Origin: Thermoflexus sp.
GTDB lineage: Bacteria > Chloroflexota > Anaerolineae > Aggregatilineales > Aggregatilineaceae
Length of the DNA stretch: 36,791 bases
Direction of reading: 5' to 3'
Assembly: GCA_020724485.1 (NCBI GenBank)
Contig: DYGW01000006.1
Coordinates: forward strand, 1-36,791
Of this stretch, positions 16,275 to 23,355 are shown in pieces; the first letter of the stretch is position 1, and the number at the start of each line of letters is the position of its first letter. The notes under the pieces are model-generated. The model saw only the letters and a list, made by a program, of their open reading frames with translations. It made no database searches and had not been told where the DNA came from. The position numbers and the translations under genes are program-made.

Positions 16275-17261
16275 GTGGGCCACTTCATCATACGCAGGTT
16301 GGGATATATCGCGATCTTGTTAGTGCTGGTGTCGATCGTGTCGTTCATCATCATCCAGCTTCCCCCCGGAGACTGGCTTTCCGCGTATGTCACGCGACTG
16401 CGGGTGCAGGGGGCGACAATCAACGAGGAGATCATCCAGGGGCTCAAGCGGCAGTATGGCCTGGATCAGCCGCCCGTCAGGCAATACTTCACGTGGGTCA
16501 GCAACCTCGTGCAGGGTGATTTTGGCTACTCGTTCTCCTACAGCCGTCCCGTGAAAGACCTGATCATTGAGCGCCTGCCAGCAACGTTGGGCATTTCGGT
16601 GTTAACTATACTGGTCACTTATCTGATCGCCATCCCGATCGGTATTTATTCTGCAACGCATCAGTACTCTGTCGGGGATTATGTCTTCACATTCTTAGGC
16701 TTCATTGGGTTATCTGTGCCGAGTTTCTTGCTGGCGCTTATTCTCATGTTCTTGGGATACAAGTATTTTGACCTGAGTGTGGGCGGTTTGTATTCGCCCC
16801 AATACATCGGCGAGCCATGGGACTGGGACAAGTTTGTCGACATGCTTTGGCATCTGCCCATTCCAGTGCTCATCATTGGCTTATCAGGAACCACTGGCTT
16901 GATCCGCGTGCTGCGCGGCACGCTGCTTGACGAAATCCACCGCCCCTATGTTGATACGGCGCGCGCCAAAGGGCTCAGAGAGCGCGTGCTGCTATACCGC
17001 TACCCGGTGCGGATCGCGATCAACCCATTGATCAGCACCGTTGGTTGGCTGCTTCCAGCCATGTTTTCGGGGCAGGTCATTGTGTCGATTGTGCTCAATC
17101 TGCCAACCGTCGGACCGCTGTTGTACGAGGCACTGCGGGCGCAAGATACTTATCTGGCGGGCAGCATCGTGATGATCCTCTCGCTCTTCACCCTGATCGG
17201 GACGCTGATCTCGGATATCCTGCTGGCCATCGTTGATCCGCGCATCAGAATCGAGGAGTAG
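16275..17261 (+). CDS. ABC transporter permease, DppB/OppB type
   Basis: Inner-membrane permease (328 aa). Starts at GTG 16275; the ribosome-binding site is weak, but the protein begins as the family does (HFIIRRLGYIAILLVLVSIVSFIIIQLPPGDW). Six hydrophobic segments are visible (about 9-28, 103-125, 136-162, 193-212, 248-275, 292-320). The cytoplasmic EAA-type loop is PYVDTARAKGLRERVLLYRY (224-243), the contact site for the ATPases. The C-terminal DPRIRIEE is typical. The stop is 3 bp before the next permease start, so translation is probably coupled. Confidence 0.93.
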   Translation: MGHFIIRRLGYIAILLVLVSIVSFIIIQLPPGDWLSAYVTRLRVQGATINEEIIQGLKRQYGLDQPPVRQYFTWVSNLVQGDFGYSFSYSRPVKDLIIERLPATLGISVLTILVTYLIAIPIGIYSATHQYSVGDYVFTFLGFIGLSVPSFLLALILMFLGYKYFDLSVGGLYSPQYIGEPWDWDKFVDMLWHLPIPVLIIGLSGTTGLIRVLRGTLLDEIHRPYVDTARAKGLRERVLLYRYPVRIAINPLISTVGWLLPAMFSGQVIVSIVLNLPTVGPLLYEALRAQDTYLAGSIVMILSLFTLIGTLISDILLAIVDPRIRIEE

Positions 17262-17264
17262 GTC

Positions 17265-18422
17265 GTGATCCCATCCAGACGGTTGTGGCTCAGATGGCCG
17301 TTCGGCGGGCAACGCGGCTCACCGTCCGCCGCGCACGATGAGGCCGCGACCGAGAAGTACTACATTGCGTCGCAGTGGCAGTTGATCTGGCGCAAATTCC
17401 ACAAACACAAGCTGGCGATGGCGAGCGGGCTGGTGCTGATCCTGTTATATGCATTGGCTGTTCTTTCGGATTTCATTGCTCCCTATCCTACGGCTCAGCG
17501 GTCGTCGTATCGCAACGCGCCGCCGCAGACCCTGCGGCTGGTCAGCGAGGGCTACACCGGGCTGCACGTTTATGGGTATAAGCAAGAAAACGATCCCCAG
17601 ACGCTGCGCATCATGAATCTGCCCGACGAGTCGCAGATTCTGCCGGTGAAGTTCTTTGTGCACGGCCATGAATATCGCCTGTTGGGTCTGCTGACAACCG
17701 ACATACACCTCTTTGGCGTCGAGGGAGGGACGATCTATCTGTTCGGCAGCGATGAACTGGGGCGCGACCTCTTCTCGCGCATCTTTGCCGCGCTGCGCAT
17801 CTCGCTGTTCGTCGGGCTGATCGGGGTCTTCTTGAGTTTCGTGATCGGGGTCGTCTTGGGCGGCATATCAGGATATTTCGGCGGTGCCGCCGATATCGCG
17901 GTGCAGCGCGTGATCGACCTGCTGCTGTCAATTCCCACGATTCCGCTGTGGATGGCCTTGAGCGCTTCGCTGCCCCCGCACTGGTCGTCTACGCGGGTAT
18001 TCTTCGGCATCACGATCATTCTGTCACTGATCGGGTGGGGCGGCATCGCGCGTATTGTGCGCGGCAAGTTCTTGGAGCTGCGCGAAGAAGACTACGTGAC
18101 GGCTGCGGTTGTCGCCGGTTCGACCAGTATGCGCATCATCTTCCGGCACCTGGTGCCCGCCTTTGCCAGCTATCTGATCGTTCAACTGACACTTTCGATA
18201 CCCGGGATGATTATCGGAGAGACCGCGCTGAGCTATCTCGGCCTGGGCATTCGTGCCCCCGCGGTGAGCCTGGGCACGCTGCTCAAAGACGCTCAGAATG
18301 TGCGGGTGGTGGCGCTCTATCCGTGGCTCCTGATCCCGGCGGTGTTCTTGATCGTGATCGTGTTGGCGTTCAACTTCCTCGGCGATGGTCTGCGTGACGC
18401 CGTCGATCCCTACAAGCAGTAG
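17265..18422 (+). CDS. ABC transporter permease, DppC/OppC type
   Basis: Second inner-membrane permease (385 aa) of the oligosaccharide importer. GTG start with GAGGAG overlapping the end of the preceding gene. A roughly 45-residue cytoplasmic N-terminus precedes the first membrane segment (50-72). A long external insertion (about 73-160) follows before the family motif LFGSDELGRDLFSRIFAALR (159-178). The EAA loop is EEDYVTAAVVAGSTSMRIIF (274-293), and the C-terminal FLGDGLRDAVDPYKQ is typical of DppC. The insertion is about twice the usual length of this loop and may contact the binding protein or a large glycan ligand (inference). Confidence 0.93.
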   Translation: MIPSRRLWLRWPFGGQRGSPSAAHDEAATEKYYIASQWQLIWRKFHKHKLAMASGLVLILLYALAVLSDFIAPYPTAQRSSYRNAPPQTLRLVSEGYTGLHVYGYKQENDPQTLRIMNLPDESQILPVKFFVHGHEYRLLGLLTTDIHLFGVEGGTIYLFGSDELGRDLFSRIFAALRISLFVGLIGVFLSFVIGVVLGGISGYFGGAADIAVQRVIDLLLSIPTIPLWMALSASLPPHWSSTRVFFGITIILSLIGWGGIARIVRGKFLELREEDYVTAAVVAGSTSMRIIFRHLVPAFASYLIVQLTLSIPGMIIGETALSYLGLGIRAPAVSLGTLLKDAQNVRVVALYPWLLIPAVFLIVIVLAFNFLGDGLRDAVDPYKQ

Positions 18423-18433
18423 AAGGTTACGCC

Positions 18434-19447
18434 ATGCCAGCCCCTCTGTTATCGATTAGAAACCTACGCACCTATTTCCATCTCGATGAAGGGGTCTTGA
18501 AGGCTGTTGACGGTGTGAATCTCGACCTTCAGCCTGGGCAAACGCTCGGCATCATCGGCGAGAGCGGCAGCGGCAAGAGCGTCATGGCGCGCTCGGTAAT
18601 GCGCTTGGTCATGCCACCCGGGCGCATCGCAGCCGGATCGCAGATCCTGCTGAGCGTTGACGGCAAAGACCCGCTGGACATCGCGCAACTGCCCTTTGAG
18701 AGCAAAGCCCTGCGGCAGATCCGGGGTAGGTTGATCTCAATGATCTTTCAGGAACCCATGACGAGCCTATCGCCCGTGCATAAGGTCGGCTTTCAGATCG
18801 CTGAGGCGGCGCTGCTGCACGTCACCAAGGATCGTAAGGAAGCGCGTGCGATCGCGCTCGACCGGCTCACCCGCGTCGGGATACCCAATCCCGAACGCAC
18901 CCTGGAGGCGTACCCGCACGAGCTTTCGGGCGGGCTGCGCCAGCGGGTCATGATCGCGATGGCGCTTGCCTGCCGGCCCAAAGTGTTGATCGCAGATGAA
19001 CCGACCACGGCGCTCGATGTGACCGTGCAGTGGCAGATTCTGCGCCTGATGGCCGAGCTGCGTGACGACTTCGGCATGTCGATCCTCTACATCACCCACG
19101 ACTTGGGTGTTGTCGCCCAGATTGCCGAGACGGTGGCAGTAATGTATCTCGGTCAGATCGTGGAAACTGCCGATGTCTTGACGATCTTTGAGCATCCGCA
19201 ACACCCCTATACGCAGAGCTTGCTGCGCTCGATCCCCCATGTAGGCAGACGATCGCGCGAGCGCCTGGAGGCGATCGCCGGCACTGTGCCGATGCCGATC
19301 AACCTGCCGGTGCGCTGCCGGTTCGCTGACCGGTGCCAATCCGCCTTTTCTGACTGCTTCGAAGTAGCGCCCGCCCTGGTTGAAGGCCAGCCGGGCCACG
19401 CCGTGCGCTGTTTCTTGCACTCCAAGGAGATCGAGCAGCATGGGTGA
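18434..19447 (+). CDS. ABC transporter ATP-binding protein, DppD/OppD type
   Basis: Cytoplasmic ATPase (337 aa). Walker A GESGSGKS (42-49), signature LSGGLRQ (164-170), Walker B VLIADEP (184-190), switch His in ITHDLG. The C-terminal oligopeptide/dipeptide-transporter extension carries a cysteine cluster (CRFADRCQSAFSDC) expected to bind an Fe-S cluster in this family. The last codons overlap the start of the next ATPase by 8 bp, a sign of translational coupling. Confidence 0.95.
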   Translation: MPAPLLSIRNLRTYFHLDEGVLKAVDGVNLDLQPGQTLGIIGESGSGKSVMARSVMRLVMPPGRIAAGSQILLSVDGKDPLDIAQLPFESKALRQIRGRLISMIFQEPMTSLSPVHKVGFQIAEAALLHVTKDRKEARAIALDRLTRVGIPNPERTLEAYPHELSGGLRQRVMIAMALACRPKVLIADEPTTALDVTVQWQILRLMAELRDDFGMSILYITHDLGVVAQIAETVAVMYLGQIVETADVLTIFEHPQHPYTQSLLRSIPHVGRRSRERLEAIAGTVPMPINLPVRCRFADRCQSAFSDCFEVAPALVEGQPGHAVRCFLHSKEIEQHG

Positions 19448-20453
19448 GTTCCTGCTTGAGGTGCGCGGTCTGAAGAAATATTTCCCGCTCAAGAAAGGTC
19501 TTCTGCGCCGGACCGTGGCCACGCTCCGCGCGGTCGATGGGGTTGATCTCGCGATTCAAGCAGGGGAGACGGTTGGCTTGGTAGGCGAGTCGGGCTGCGG
19601 CAAGACAACGCTGGGGCGCACGATCCTGCGCACGCATAGGCCCACCACCGGTGAGATCTTGTTCCGCAAGAACGATGGCTCCGTCGCCGATCTGGCTAAG
19701 CTAGAGGGCGACAGCCTGCGCGCCATCCGCCCGCAGATCCAGATGATCTTTCAGGACCCGCAGTCGTCCCTGAACCCGCGGATGACTGTGCTGGACATTG
19801 TGAGCGAGCCATTGGTCGCCAACCGCCTGGCGCACGGGGCGGAGCGTGTCGCCCGCGTCAAACAGGTCATGGAGAAGGTCGGGCTTGAGATCAAGCACCT
19901 GAGACGCTACCCGCACGCTTTTTCGGGCGGGCAGCGACAGCGCATCGGCATTGCGCGCGCCCTGATCACCAATCCGTCGCTGATCGTTGCCGATGAGGCC
20001 GTCAGCGCGCTAGATGTGTCGATCCGGGCGCAGGTGCTGAACTTGCTGCAGGATCTGCAGCAGGACTTCAGTCTGACCTATCTCTTCATTAGCCACGATC
20101 TCAGCGTGATCCAGCACATCTCAGACCGCGTCGTCGTCATGTATGTAGGCAAGGTTGTCGAGGTGGCGCCCACGGATGACCTGTTTGCTCAACCGCTGCA
20201 CCCCTACACAGAAGCGCTGCTGCTCTCAATCCCCAAACCCGATCCGCGCAACCGCATCGCCGAGATCTTCCTCTCCGGCGAGACGCCCAGCCCGGTGACA
20301 CCGCCGACCGGGTGCTATTTCCACCCGCGATGCAAATATGCCACCGAGCAGTGCGCCGTGGCGGTCCCGCCGCTGCAGACGCTCGGCACAGGCCGTCAGG
20401 TGGCGTGTCATTTTGCTCGAACCTTGAATCTGCGTGGGGTCGCCAGCGGATAG
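19440..20453 (+). CDS. ABC transporter ATP-binding protein, DppF/OppF type
   Basis: Partner ATPase (337 aa). ATG 19440 is chosen over the upstream in-frame ATG at 19380, which lies inside the preceding gene. Homology begins at EFLLEVRGLKKYFPLKKG. Walker A GESGCGKT (49-56), signature FSGGQRQ (161-167), Walker B LIVADE (181-186) followed by Ala rather than the usual Pro (DEAVSALD), switch His in ISHDLS. The catalytic Glu is retained, so activity is expected. The C-terminus has the family cysteines (CYFHPRCKYATEQC). It is followed 9 bp later by the second URO-D-like gene. Confidence 0.95.
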   Translation: MGEFLLEVRGLKKYFPLKKGLLRRTVATLRAVDGVDLAIQAGETVGLVGESGCGKTTLGRTILRTHRPTTGEILFRKNDGSVADLAKLEGDSLRAIRPQIQMIFQDPQSSLNPRMTVLDIVSEPLVANRLAHGAERVARVKQVMEKVGLEIKHLRRYPHAFSGGQRQRIGIARALITNPSLIVADEAVSALDVSIRAQVLNLLQDLQQDFSLTYLFISHDLSVIQHISDRVVVMYVGKVVEVAPTDDLFAQPLHPYTEALLLSIPKPDPRNRIAEIFLSGETPSPVTPPTGCYFHPRCKYATEQCAVAVPPLQTLGTGRQVACHFARTLNLRGVASG

Positions 20454-20462
20454 GGGGATTCT

Positions 20463-21428
20463 ATGCTGCCCAAAGAGAACATGCTGCGCGCGATCCGACG
20501 CGACCACCCCGCTTGGGTGCCGTGCGGCGCTGAAGCCACCTTCACGATCGAACCCCCGCTCCTTGAGCGCCCGTACAGCGCCGGCTATGACGTTTTTGGA
20601 GTGCATTGGACCTTCGAGGCCCAAGCGGAAGGCGGCACGTATCCCACGCCGACCACGCCTGTGATCACGGATCTGCGGCGCTGGCGCGACCAGGTGGCGA
20701 TCCCGGATGTGGCCGGCGCCGATTGGAGCAACGTCGCCGCGGCCATCGCCGCCCTGGATCGGGATCAGGTTTTGGTCCAAGGGTTTGTGCACATGGGCCT
20801 GTTCGAGCGCTCCTATTTGCTGTTGGGTATGGAAGAAGCCCTGGTCAATTACGCGCTCGAACCCGACCTGATGTCCGATCTGTTGGGCGCGCTGGCAGAT
20901 TACAAGATCGCGGTGATCACAACGTTCCACGAGGTCGCGCATCTGGACATGGTCTGGTATGGCGATGACTGGGGGACGCAGGATCGTCTGTTCCTATCGC
21001 CGAGCCTGTGGCGGCGGGTGATCAAGCCCCACACCCAGCGCATCTACGACTGCATGAAGGCCCGCGGCATTCTGATCAACCAGCACTCCTGCGGCAGGAT
21101 TGAGGCGATCTTCGGCGATGTGGTGGAGATGGGGGCCGATATGTGGAACCCCTGCCAGCCCTGCAACGATTTGGCCCGCCTGAAGCGCACCTACGGCGAT
21201 CGTATCGCTTTCTTTGGCGGCCTGGACAGCCAGTTCGTGTTGGGGTGTCCTGGCACAACGCCCGACGATGTGCGGCGCGAAGTCCGCCGGCGGATCAATG
21301 AGATGGCACCCGGTGGGGGTTACATCGCCGCGCCCAGCCATGACGTGCCCTACGATCCCGACCTGCTGTGGGCGATGAGAGACGAGATCGACGGTTATGG
21401 CCGCGCGTTTTATCGTGGCGCCGCCTGA
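20463..21428 (+). CDS. URO-D superfamily protein, methyltransferase-like (second copy)
   Basis: 321-aa member of the uroporphyrinogen decarboxylase/MtaA superfamily, cytoplasmic. Visible segments: NMLRAIRRDHPAWVPCG at the N-terminus, YDVFGVHWTFEAQAEGGTYP, LFLSPSLWRRVIKPHTQRIY, then ILINQHSCGRIEAIFGDVVE with the H-x-C pair His208/Cys210, and Cys262 in LGCPGTTPDDV. H-x-C plus a downstream Cys is the zinc site pattern of corrinoid:CoM methyltransferases; true URO-D lacks it. It is distinct from the 343-aa relative at 11855-12886. Its tight spacing (9 bp) to the transporter ATPase makes it part of the importer operon. The role is unknown; methyl-group removal or transfer linked to glycan use is a hypothesis. 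Confidence 0.82.
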   Translation: MLPKENMLRAIRRDHPAWVPCGAEATFTIEPPLLERPYSAGYDVFGVHWTFEAQAEGGTYPTPTTPVITDLRRWRDQVAIPDVAGADWSNVAAAIAALDRDQVLVQGFVHMGLFERSYLLLGMEEALVNYALEPDLMSDLLGALADYKIAVITTFHEVAHLDMVWYGDDWGTQDRLFLSPSLWRRVIKPHTQRIYDCMKARGILINQHSCGRIEAIFGDVVEMGADMWNPCQPCNDLARLKRTYGDRIAFFGGLDSQFVLGCPGTTPDDVRREVRRRINEMAPGGGYIAAPSHDVPYDPDLLWAMRDEIDGYGRAFYRGAA

Positions 21429-21453
21429 TGCCCTGGACGTGCTGTATGTCGTC

Positions 21454-21477
21454 GAATTCTTTGGGGCAAAAGAATTC
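21454..21477 (+). terminator. Stem-loop at the end of the transporter operon
   Basis: GAATTCTTT (21454-21462) pairs perfectly with AAAGAATTC (21469-21477) over a 6-nt loop, 25 bp after the URO-D stop. There is no T run, so its strength as a terminator is doubtful. Confidence 0.4.
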
Positions 21478-21867
21478 CTGAAATAAAGGAGACTTTCACC
21501 GCCACTAGACTGCGTACACCTCGGCGCGCAGATTGATTCTGCGCCTTTCCTGTAAGGTGCGTTGCTTGATCAGTTCCCGTTGGAAAGCACCGCGTCGGTC
21601 TGCCCAATGTACACGTCGGCAGGGGTTGGATTGTCGCGTGATCTGTGATCGCACGTGGCGGTGCAGCACCACGCCGTTGAGCCTGTCGAGAACCGGTTCT
21701 GGCGCGTCACGCTAGGGCCGACGCTGCCCCTCAAATAGCCTCCGATATTTGGAAGAATCGGCGAGGTTTTCCTGGTAGGTCATGCAGCTCGTATCCGAAC
21801 AGAGTCGCCACGCGTATCCAGAATCCACCAAACGAAACGCCCACTCTACCCGAATAGACTTATCTCA

Positions 21868-22326
21868 TTGAACACATTCTGTACTCAACGGGAGCGACGG
21901 GGCTCGTTCGATGGCGCGTATACGCCCGCTAATCTTCATCGCCAAGCATGTGGCCGAGGATTATCTGCAGAGTCTGCCAAGAGCGGCATAGTAGTTCGAA
22001 CCACGTTGCTCACGAAGCCCGATGCTCACTTGTTGGGCTTCGTGGCTCACGCGATTGCGCTGCGGATTGAAAGCCGGAACAGGGGTTCGGGGGTTGTTGG
22101 GCCCCTAAACGGTCCTTCGTTGAGGACAGCCAATTCCGCCGTGTCTCACATTCTCAAGAAGCTCAATGCTCAGCCCTTGCTGCCTGATCCGACTCTCATC
22201 ACCCGCAAACGCAATATCATCATCTGTGCACGCCACGCTGCTGGGGTCTCACAAGTTGAACTCGCGCGGCTGTTTGGGATTTCGTATCAACGGGTGCATC
22301 AGATTGTGCATGGCAAGAATAAGTGA
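21868..22326 (+). CDS. Hypothetical protein with C-terminal helix-turn-helix (possible relic)
   Basis: Open frame of 152 codons in otherwise gene-poor DNA. Only the C-terminal third looks protein-like: RKRNIIICARHAAGVSQVEL followed by ARLFGISYQRVHQIVHGK resembles a sigma-factor- or resolvase-type helix-turn-helix. The N-terminal part has no recognisable features, includes a 10-bp inverted repeat (22011-22020 / 22035-22044), and may not be coding. The frame ends about 65 bp before the IS5 remnant, so this is probably decayed mobile DNA. The preceding stretch 21478-21867 shows nothing I can identify. Confidence 0.3.
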   Translation: MNTFCTQRERRGSFDGAYTPANLHRQACGRGLSAESAKSGIVVRTTLLTKPDAHLLGFVAHAIALRIESRNRGSGVVGPLNGPSLRTANSAVSHILKKLNAQPLLPDPTLITRKRNIIICARHAAGVSQVELARLFGISYQRVHQIVHGKNK

Positions 22327-22391
22327 CTTGTTGCGAAACCAACATGCGACCAAGAGCCGAGCCGACGGCTAACGCCGCGTGGTGTCGGCTG

Positions 22392-22601
22392 CTGTTTGAT
22401 AGCGCTTACGAAGTCGTTCCACGCCTGACCGGCTCCAGCTTTGTCGTGCTGCCCCGTCGCTAGGTGGTCGAACGCACTGTTGCCTGGTTGGACAGGTACC
22501 GTCGTCTGAGCAAGGATTATGAGGCGTTGCCTGTGGTCAGTGAGGCCTTTATCTATGTCGCTTCGATCCATCTTCTCATCCGTCGCTTAGCCCGTACTTG
22601 A
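22392..22601 (+). pseudogene. Decayed IS5-type transposase, C-terminal remnant
   Basis: In-frame reading gives SSFVVLPRR, a TAG at 22461-22463 where the family normally has Trp, then VVERTVAWLDRYRRLSKDYE and EAFIYVASIHLLIRRLART before TGA at 22599-22601. WVVERTFAWLxRYRRLSKDYE is the characteristic C-terminal block of IS5-group DDE transposases (from family knowledge). The following TTTTTAAACACTCTCT (to about 22619) resembles the IS end. The N-terminal two thirds are missing. It marks the right border of the glycan module. Confidence 0.8.
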
Positions 22602-22619
22602 GTTTTTAAACACTCTCTC

Positions 22620-22797
22620 AGCTCGACTTTGTACAAAACAATGGGTGACTCATTCTTGGTTTACGGGAACTTCCAAAATCGGCGCGAACTTCTCAAACAT
22701 CAGGGCAAAAACCCGATATTGGAAAAGTCCAGACGGTCAAAAAGCCCATTCCGCAAGCACAACGTTGCGCAAGGATTAGTTTGTACAAAGTCGAGCT
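22620..22797. repeat. MITE-like element with 18-bp terminal inverted repeats
   Basis: AGCTCGACTTTGTACAAA (22620-22637) is perfectly inverted at 22780-22797. Nested inside are AATGGG/CCCATT and a 12-bp pair with one mismatch (TTCCAAAATCGG / CCGATATTGGAA), so the whole 178-bp unit can fold into one long hairpin. It is more AT-rich than its surroundings and begins directly at the IS5 end. Confidence 0.7.
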
Positions 22798-22853
22798 CAG
22801 AAATCATCCAGGATACTTCGCTGCTCGATGGCGCGGGCGGCTGGTGGCGTTCT

Positions 22854-22970
22854 CGTAGGGGCGTATGGCCATACGCCCCTACGGGACGCAGGAAAACAGC
22901 GTCCCTACGTGTCGTGCGTGGTTCCGTGTCAATTTGTTAATCTGCATCAATACGCCCCTACGGGCGCAGC
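22854..22970. repeat. Cluster of GTAGGGGCG-type palindromes
   Basis: A perfect 30-bp palindrome (22854-22883, half-site CGTAGGGGCGTATGG) is followed by a 7-bp hairpin GGGACGC/GCGTCCC (22883-22905) and a further partial copy TACGCCCCTACGGGCG (22951-22966). Such CCCCTACG palindromes are dispersed elements in several bacterial phyla. The DNA from here to 23130 holds no other gene. Confidence 0.7.
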
Positions 22971-23130
22971 AGAGCAACGTTCCTATGCTGCCTGACAGGT
23001 TTTGCACGCACCGCCTGCTCGCCTGTTGGCGGGACGCCCGTTTTCAAGTATGCTTAAACGTATGCGCGCCCGGCGTGGCGCGCTCTATGCACGAAGATTC
23101 TGCCCTGTGAGGGAGTATGGGAGGCGAGCC

Positions 23131-23343
23131 TTGGCCGACGATCTGGATGCCCTGCGCCGCTCGGCATTGGAAGAAGAAATCGCGATTGACCCCTTCGAGG
23201 GCTATATGGCCGCTGAGGTCAGCTCCGACAAGATGTTCGGCATGACCGCCGCCGAGCGCATGTTTGTCTCGATTGGCTGCTTCATCCTGACCAGTCTGGG
23301 CGGGTTCCTGCTGCTCTTGGTGATGGACAAGATCGCCCTCTAG
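23131..23343 (+). CDS. Small single-pass membrane protein, unknown function
   Basis: A 70-aa protein starting at TTG 23131, preceded by GGGAGG at good spacing. The frame is open further upstream to 23002, but that part is Arg-rich and not protein-like. Residues 1-45 are charged and soluble (ADDLDALRRSALEEEIAIDPFEGYMAAEVSS), and residues about 46-66 form one membrane segment (MFVSIGCFILTSLGGFLLLLV) with a short tail MDKIAL. It ends 12 bp before the AI-2E family transporter and is probably co-transcribed and functionally linked with it. I do not recognise the family. Confidence 0.65.
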   Translation: MADDLDALRRSALEEEIAIDPFEGYMAAEVSSDKMFGMTAAERMFVSIGCFILTSLGGFLLLLVMDKIAL

Positions 23344-23355
23344 GGCGGAGGGGCG

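Noticed and set aside
22629-22940. 103-codon open frame
   Set aside because: It runs through the 178-bp hairpin element and the 30-bp palindrome and has no protein-like pattern.
22854-22970. CRISPR array
   Set aside because: Palindromes are irregularly spaced and of different lengths, with no constant repeat-spacer pattern and no cas genes.
23002-23130. Upstream extension of the small membrane protein
   Set aside because: An Arg-rich stretch lacking conserved character; the TTG with GGGAGG is better placed.
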